The translations under genes were made by a program, and so were the position numbers. A DNA stretch of 64,000 nt from Hyperoplus lanceolatus (Eukaryota; Chordata; Actinopteri; Uranoscopiformes; Ammodytidae), in NCBI GenBank assembly GCA_026929865.2, contig CM049416.1:14039501-14103500 (forward strand), in the 5' to 3' direction. Below, one piece after another: positions 57,701 to 64,000 of the stretch. Positions within the stretch are counted from its first letter, which is position 1. Every line of letters begins with the position of its first letter. The notes under the pieces are model-generated. The model was not told the DNA's origin. It did no database searches and saw only the letters and a list, made by a program, of their open reading frames with translations.

Positions 57701-60024
57701 TATCCACGCCCTGTCCTTGACTCTATCATGTAATCTGCCTCTGTACATCTTGTCTGTATCAAGTTGATAAAATTAGCCGAGTATCTGTCTCCCACTGAAC
57801 TTTAAATGCAGGTTTGTAAGCGGTTCCTCCAGCATACCAGTGTGGAAATTCTATTTTTATTTATTTTTTTGTCTTTTAGAAAAGCCTGCATATCTTGTCT
57901 TGTGTGTGGGTACGTTTGCTCATTAAACGGTTGCCTCACCAGATTCAGGCCATTGTTTCTCCGGGCCCCAGCTCTGTTTCGTGATCATTAATAATCTTTT
58001 TTTTTTGTGTGTGTGTGTGTACATGCACAGAGCCCACACGCACGCATGTACACACAAAGATTTCTGTGCTATTGCTGTAAAATAGAGCGTTGATTCAGTG
58101 AAGGGCTGAGAGGAGGAGCAGCTGAAGGATTTGCGTTTGATTGCAGTGGGTGGGCTCTCATCTCTCACCAGAGAAGACAAAGAAACTTAGCCTGTGCAGC
58201 ACTGTGCCGCTGCAGCTCTCTCACAGGGAGGTAGCCATCAGCTAACATGGTATTCTCACTCAGGCCTTTTATGTAATAGAAACCACATTGCATTGAAATT
58301 CAGTATATGTTGGGTTGATCATTGAGCGGGGTTATTTTTTTGTTTTCATTCTTTTGTCGAGGTTCATTTAAAAATGGAGGCATGTGCGAAGAACAGCTTT
58401 TCTATTTTTGTCAAAACCGGTTGTTTGGAAAGGTTAATTTCAAAGACATTTGGTCTCAGCCCTCGGGGTTTGTTTAATTCTGTGTTTACTCATTTCTATT
58501 CGAGCTATAAAAAACAGCTAGTCTTATTAATACTCAAGGTAAAGGCAAAATGTGCATATGTTCAACATTTTGGACTACCTGTTACATTATCACATACGTT
58601 TTATGTGGCCTTTGAATGTTGACATTAAATTACCGGTCATAATTACACCGATGTAATACCTGGTCTTATATTACTGCAGCTCTAGACGTTGACCCTTTAT
58701 ATTTTCAGAGCAGAAATGAAAAAAAGAAGAAAAAAAATTAAATTGAAGTATTTTAAGTTAATTTTCTAAGCACCTATACCATCCAGTGAGTGCAGCTAAA
58801 GGACATTTACGTGTGGGTTTCAGTGAGTTCGGCCTCCAGGTCTGCATGTCCATTGATATGTAAAACCTGCTGCAAGGTTTTCTTTCACACAAGCCGGCAC
58901 CAAGCGCTCCATCAGTTTTTAAATAGTGTATGTGTCAGAAAGAGCTGAGTGCTTCGAGGACAGGCACTTTTAAGCCCGGCTTTGCTTAATAACGCCACGC
59001 TCGAGATGTTGAAAGGATAGTTCATTTAGATTTAACATTTTGAGCTTGATTTCGGACAGTCCATTGAAAAGAAGGGCTTTCTTTGTTTTTCGGAAAACAT
59101 AACCAAACATGTGACCTGTCCAAAGTACAGCCTGTTAACATTAAGCACACATACATTGTTTCGCACTGTGCTCTTCAAACTTTAATAGATGTCAGGAAAT
59201 GTATAATGTGATCTACATAGCTTTGTCTTAGTATATGTGAACTTTGTCACAACTATTCTAGCCAAGTCTTTTGAAGGATTAGATCATTCCTTGTGGTTGA
59301 TTCAATTATTTTGTTTAGAACAAACACAAGTGCTTTATACCTTGTTGTAGTAGTATGTTGGAGTACAGGTTTTAGTTCCCCTTGAGCAAATCTACACAGC
59401 TAGAGGGGGGGATATCTCTGGTATGTCTTGTGGGATATGGGCAGGCAGGGAAAAGGGGAAGTGAGAGCAGCTGGTAAGACCACAGGCTTGTCCCTATCAT
59501 ACCAGTACACACCTCCATTCAGTTATCAGAGCCAGCCATGAACAGCCAGTACCGCCTCGCCTCATTGGAGAGCTGAGTATGTCCTGTACTGAAGGGGAAC
59601 CAACATTTCCAAATTACTCAAGCAAATCACAGTTTTACCTGTATATGTTAACAGCACAATAGATATACAATAAGGAAAACATTAGAATGGTATTCTTATT
59701 GCCATAATATCAGTATTGTGAAGGAAAAAATTGCATCGGGCCATCTGTAGTTGGGATGAATAGTAGCTGTTGGTAAACCCTTGCCATCTTGTGTGGTTCT
59801 CTCTTCATTTTGACGCCCCTTTTAGCTCACCATGTATTGACAGGATTATACATCCACTGAGTCAATGAGCTGAGGGTTGGAGGAGATTATTCGGACTATT
59901 CTGCCTATTGAAATGGTTCGGTTGGCGTCCAATCTGCATTAAAATTGAGTAGAGAGAAAGAGGTCGACTTAATGAGCAATAAAAGAAAGTAAACAGCAGG
60001 AGAAAACGTTGGCCCGGCCTCCGT

Positions 60025-60064
60025 GAGGAGAGGAGAGGAGAGGAGAGGAGAGGAGAGGAGCGGA
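60025..60064. repeat. (GGAGA)n pentanucleotide repeat
   Basis: Seven to eight AGGAG units in ube2h intron 1. Confidence 0.92.
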
Positions 60065-60496
60065 GCGTGTCAGCGGGATTGGCTGGTGACGGCTTCAGGG
60101 GAGAACTGTGTTTGTTTGGTGCTGAGCTGATTAAATCACACTCTCCCAGGCAGCAACACCGTGCCTACCACTGGCCCTGCCTGCTGTGGCAGTATTGTTG
60201 CTGTGCCACGCTAGCTCTGCATCTGTTTTCAGGCCGCGCTGAGTGTTGTAGAGGTCACACTGTAATCCTGCTTGGCTCTGTGCACTCACTGCTCTAATGC
60301 AAAGAAAGTTTGATGCATAAACATCCCACCCTGCTTTCCAATACCCATGCTTCCCTGCTATTTAGTAAACCTGCAAAGCATTCTTACACTCTCGAAGTCA
60401 GTAACTCGCACATGCTTTGTTGTCGGTGTAACATTGATATTGTGTTTGTCTGTTTCGTTCATGTTTTTCATCTGTTTGAAGCTCCGTACTCTAATT

Positions 60497-60579
60497 AGTG
60501 TGAATGCTGGAGCATTCACACTATAGTTATTCAAATCTTTATTATTAGTGTGAATGCTGGAGCTTCCAGCATTCACACT
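60497..60579. repeat. Two adjacent palindromes sharing AGTGTGAATGCTGGAG
   Basis: A 26-bp near-palindrome at 60497-60522 and a 33-bp near-palindrome at 60547-60579, both starting AGTGTGAATGCTGG and ending CATTCACACT, each followed by an ATCTTTATTATT block. Likely the end of a transposable-element family; the downstream part (CCGCTACTTCTTCCGTACG) may belong to it. Confidence 0.8.
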
Positions 60580-62544
60580 ATTGTTATCGAAATCTTTATT
60601 ATTCCGCTACTTCTTCCGTACGTTTTTTGGACCTTCATACCTCCTTCAAATCTTCAGCTATTTTAACCATACAAATACCAACATGTTCAGCTCTTTAAGG
60701 ACATGATGGGTCACCTTTCAGCTTTTTTCTAACTTTTAAACTTTTTAAAATATTCAGCTTTTTAACAAATTATTTTAACTGTCTACCAAGTAACAGGATT
60801 ATCAATTATTTCTCTCAATGTGGCACTCTCTTCTCTGTTTACATTAATGCCAGTTATCTTTCTGACGCGTTGATACATCTTTTATGAAGATGACACCGTT
60901 TTGCATAAGGCTTCCTTTGATTGCGAATAACTACATAATAATGCTTAAGCACTTGTCCAATGAAAAACATCCTCCTGCTCATAACCACCTGTCAACTACC
61001 TGGGTATCCAGAATGAGTCTTAACAATTTATTATTATTATGCCAAACATTTTTCTCTCTGAAGTCACCTCAAAGACGTCAAGGCGTATTCCCCTGCTTAT
61101 GTGTCTTGTACACACAAAGGCAAAAACTCATAATCAGCCCCGCAGTCCACAGCAATGATGTCATTCACATCCACAGATCTGCCTGCCAGGCTCGATCAGC
61201 ACTCACCAGGCTGAACTCGTCTCTCTCATTATTTCTGCATCAGTATCTCTCAACCCCTCTCCTTTTTGGCGCCACACTTGCCATGTATCTTTGTGCTTTA
61301 CTCTTCAACAGCTCTCTCTATCGTCTCCCCTGTTGCATCCTATAGCAATCTATATGGTTTCAGCCCACTGCTCCGTATGCTAACCTTATTCTACCCTCTC
61401 CTTTGATCTTCCTCTCCCCTGCTGGCTTTATGGACTATTAGTGTCTTTCAAGCAGACTCCTTTGCTTTGTTTTTCCAGCTCTGAAACACAAGCACCGCCT
61501 CTGATGTATAGAGTCTTTGACACTCTTCTTCTTCCCTTGTCAGTGCTATTAATAACAGAACATTCTGCATGATGTGTCCCTCCTGTTATTCAGTAACCTA
61601 GTTCTCTCCCCATGTCTTTTTGGTTTTCATTTGATTTGCTACCTTTCCTGTTATTTCAGCCTAGTCTTCCCAGAAGCTCTGTACCTTCCCCTTTAATAGG
61701 ATTAGCTTTAGGTGTTAGCAGGTGGTCAGGGTATTCAGTGCTGATGATATGCATATAGTGTTAACTGGCCTATGCAGCCAGTTTGCTCTTTTTGAACTAG
61801 ATTGTTCATGAACAAGACACACAGATGTACGTGACCTGAAGAAACGCTTTCTGGTATTGTTACTGTAAAGTGGTCAAAAAACATGAAAGAAAATAAGAAG
61901 TTGATGCATGTATTTAAATATGTATTACATCACTCTGTTGATGAAAGGATAGTGTGGGCTTCTTCCTTCAGTTCATCTCACTAAAGATGAGACAAGGAAC
62001 AGCTTTGAAACGAGCCAGTTCCTCCTCCCTTTTTACCAGATCCACAACTTTTTCTCTCTAAAGAAAGAAATGTTTTTTGAGCACAGTTGACACCGCATTG
62101 TTTGACAAGAGGGTGGCTTTTTTATGATTGCCCATCATGTTAATTTTTATTTTCTTTAGAAAGAGGTTGTGTGGGATGGGTTATTTTAATCCAGGGTCAG
62201 TCCGGGATAGTGGATTCAATGGCCTAGAAAGAAAACAAGACATGTCTAGACCACAACCATAAATACTATTTGCAGCATATTTTTAAACTTAAGCCTTCAC
62301 ATCTGCTTTATAAAGTTCAAAATCGGCATAACATCTACCTTGGATAAACCGTTAAAAACTCTATAGGGGCTAATTTGGTCCCCTTAAAATCAGTTTTTAA
62401 GCCTTTTTTCCCTACACATTGTTTTCAATGTGTCTGTCATATGAAAAAAGTCTTGCAGTGAAATTGTGTTGATACTGGAGTCACAGGTCAGAGTTTTAAT
62501 GGTTGCATGAGATACAATGTGGATGTGTGTGTATGTTCTTCAGG

Positions 62545-62709
<165 letters not shown>

Positions 62710-63508
62710 GCGTGCGCTTAAAGGATATTGACCCGGTGCTATCCACAGATTATGACTTATCTATAATAATCCAAGGGGCGGGGGGATGGATATGCTGCGA
62801 ATGGATGGAGAGCTAGTATATGCGTGCCCTTGATCAAAACGCTTCAAACGCGGATTCAGGTGAAAGCAATTTGCCTTGCCTTTGAGACACAATGTTTTCA
62901 TGTCACCTCCTGAACAAAACGTCACTGCAGCACACAGTTACTTGGTATATTTTCCATGTTTCCTGCCGATCCAGTTTTGTGACCTTCCACTTTTCTTTTC
63001 TTTTTCTTCTTCTGAATTTGGCTCTTTGTCGAACCACTGTCTCAACACATTTCCTACTCAATCCAACAGTTGGGAATTAAAAAGGCTCTACCAGAATGGA
63101 ACTCCCCTTCTGTTTTTACAGACCTGGCAAACTCCTTCATATGGGGAGGGAGGGAGCCCTTGTTGACACTGACTTGTAGTTACTCACTGAGTGGAAGGAA
63201 TGATTGCTAGGAGCTTTGGGTCTCTCGGTATTAAACAAAAGGCCGGTGGATTAGATCATGACACCATGATGGATGCATTGGAAGATGGCCAGAGTCCCAT
63301 CAAAAGTGGATTCATAGTTTCGGGGATTGGCCTTATTAAGACGCTGACTAGAGGAGGAGGTGACAGTGTTGAAGTTGACGTCAAAGCCCCAAGATAAAGA
63401 TTGTGTGAGTAATGTTGTATTTGTGATGGTGGACTGGGGATAGATGGAAGGTGCTCACTTCAACCATTGCTGGTTATTTGTGACTCTTGACTGCAATAAG
63501 CTTACTAG

Positions 63509-63511
<3 letters not shown>

Positions 63512-63549
<38 letters not shown>
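63512..63549. repeat. (TG)n microsatellite
   Basis: About 19 TG repeats in ube2h intron 1. Confidence 0.95.
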
Positions 63550-63550
<1 letters not shown>

Positions 63551-64000
63551 CATGTGTTCACATCATTATCATTTATGTGAGGAGGCAATGGATCGTGCAA
63601 TGTGAGCTACTCCCTTTCCCTACCTCCTCCTTCCTCTCACATAATCTCACTATGGTGACACCAATATTTGCAGATCACTAAGTCCTTAACCTTTGGTTTT
63701 GTACTTGCTTGTGGAATGAATTTATGCTTTAAACAGTATCCGTTAAGCCCCGTAGTCATAGGTTTCAACTATACACAGTCAGTATGGCTAATGTCAATTA
63801 GCCTGCAGAATAATCAGTGTTGATTCATTCTAGCCTTATTAATAACTTATCTCCCACCCTTGCCTCACTGCAGTCTTCTCTAGCATAACGCACACATTCC
63901 ATACCATCCCCCTCCTTGGCATTACTTCCCCCTTCTCCCATGTAGTTGTGCACACATTCACACACCAGTGGTCTCCAAAGTGCATAGATGTCCTTACATG

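Noticed and set aside
63191-63397. 68-codon ORF beginning MEGMIARSFGSLGIKQKAGG
   Set aside because: Composition looks protein-like, but there is no family match I recognise, no splice context tying it to ube2h and no repeat relation. Length is within chance expectation.

Overview
This is vertebrate genomic DNA, most likely from a percomorph teleost. It has intron-rich genes with consensus splice sites, many (CA)n microsatellites, Tc1/mariner, hAT and piggyBac-type elements, and a tRNA-derived SINE. Six protein-coding genes can be read from sequence: tspan33 (+, 867-7514), smo (+, 13979-21562), a CAX-type cation/H+ exchanger (+, 25282-33193), klhdc10 (-, 35646-40204), zc3hc1/NIPA (+, 43593-49038) and the first coding exon of ube2h (+, from 51086). 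For the five complete genes I placed every coding exon by hand so that frames and splice phases close: 279, 818, 805 (or 791), 388 and 507 codons. The gene set matches human 7q32 (TSPAN33-SMO and KLHDC10-ZC3HC1-UBE2H), with a CAX gene that mammals lack inserted between smo and klhdc10.

Layout: 1-866 is upstream DNA with a GA/TG microsatellite. Positions 867-7680 hold tspan33. Positions 7.7-13 kb are intergenic, with a palindromic Tc1-derived element, an internally deleted Tc1-like element and large microsatellites. Positions 13-23.7 kb hold smo with its leader and a long 3' UTR. Positions 23.8-24.7 kb are an hAT-like element. Positions 25.3-33.2 kb hold the 20-exon cax gene, tail-to-tail with klhdc10 (35.6-40.2 kb). 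Klhdc10 and zc3hc1 diverge across 3.4 kb that contains a mariner-type element. Zc3hc1 ends at 49.0 kb. Ube2h starts at 51.1 kb, and the last 12.8 kb is its first intron, which holds a truncated LINE and several repeats.

The genes do not form one pathway. Smo is the Hedgehog signal transducer, Tspan33 an ADAM10-partner tetraspanin, Cax a vacuolar-type metal/proton antiporter, Klhdc10 a CUL2 ubiquitin-ligase receptor, Zc3hc1 a nuclear-pore-basket zinc-finger protein and Ube2h an E2 enzyme. I see no undescribed multi-gene system. The most notable signals are three U12-type (minor spliceosome) introns in three of four neighbouring genes (one AT-AC), a perfect 117-bp inverted repeat bracketing tspan33 exons 2-3, two small upstream ORFs before smo, in-phase alternative splice sites in cax and zc3hc1, and several structurally odd transposons.
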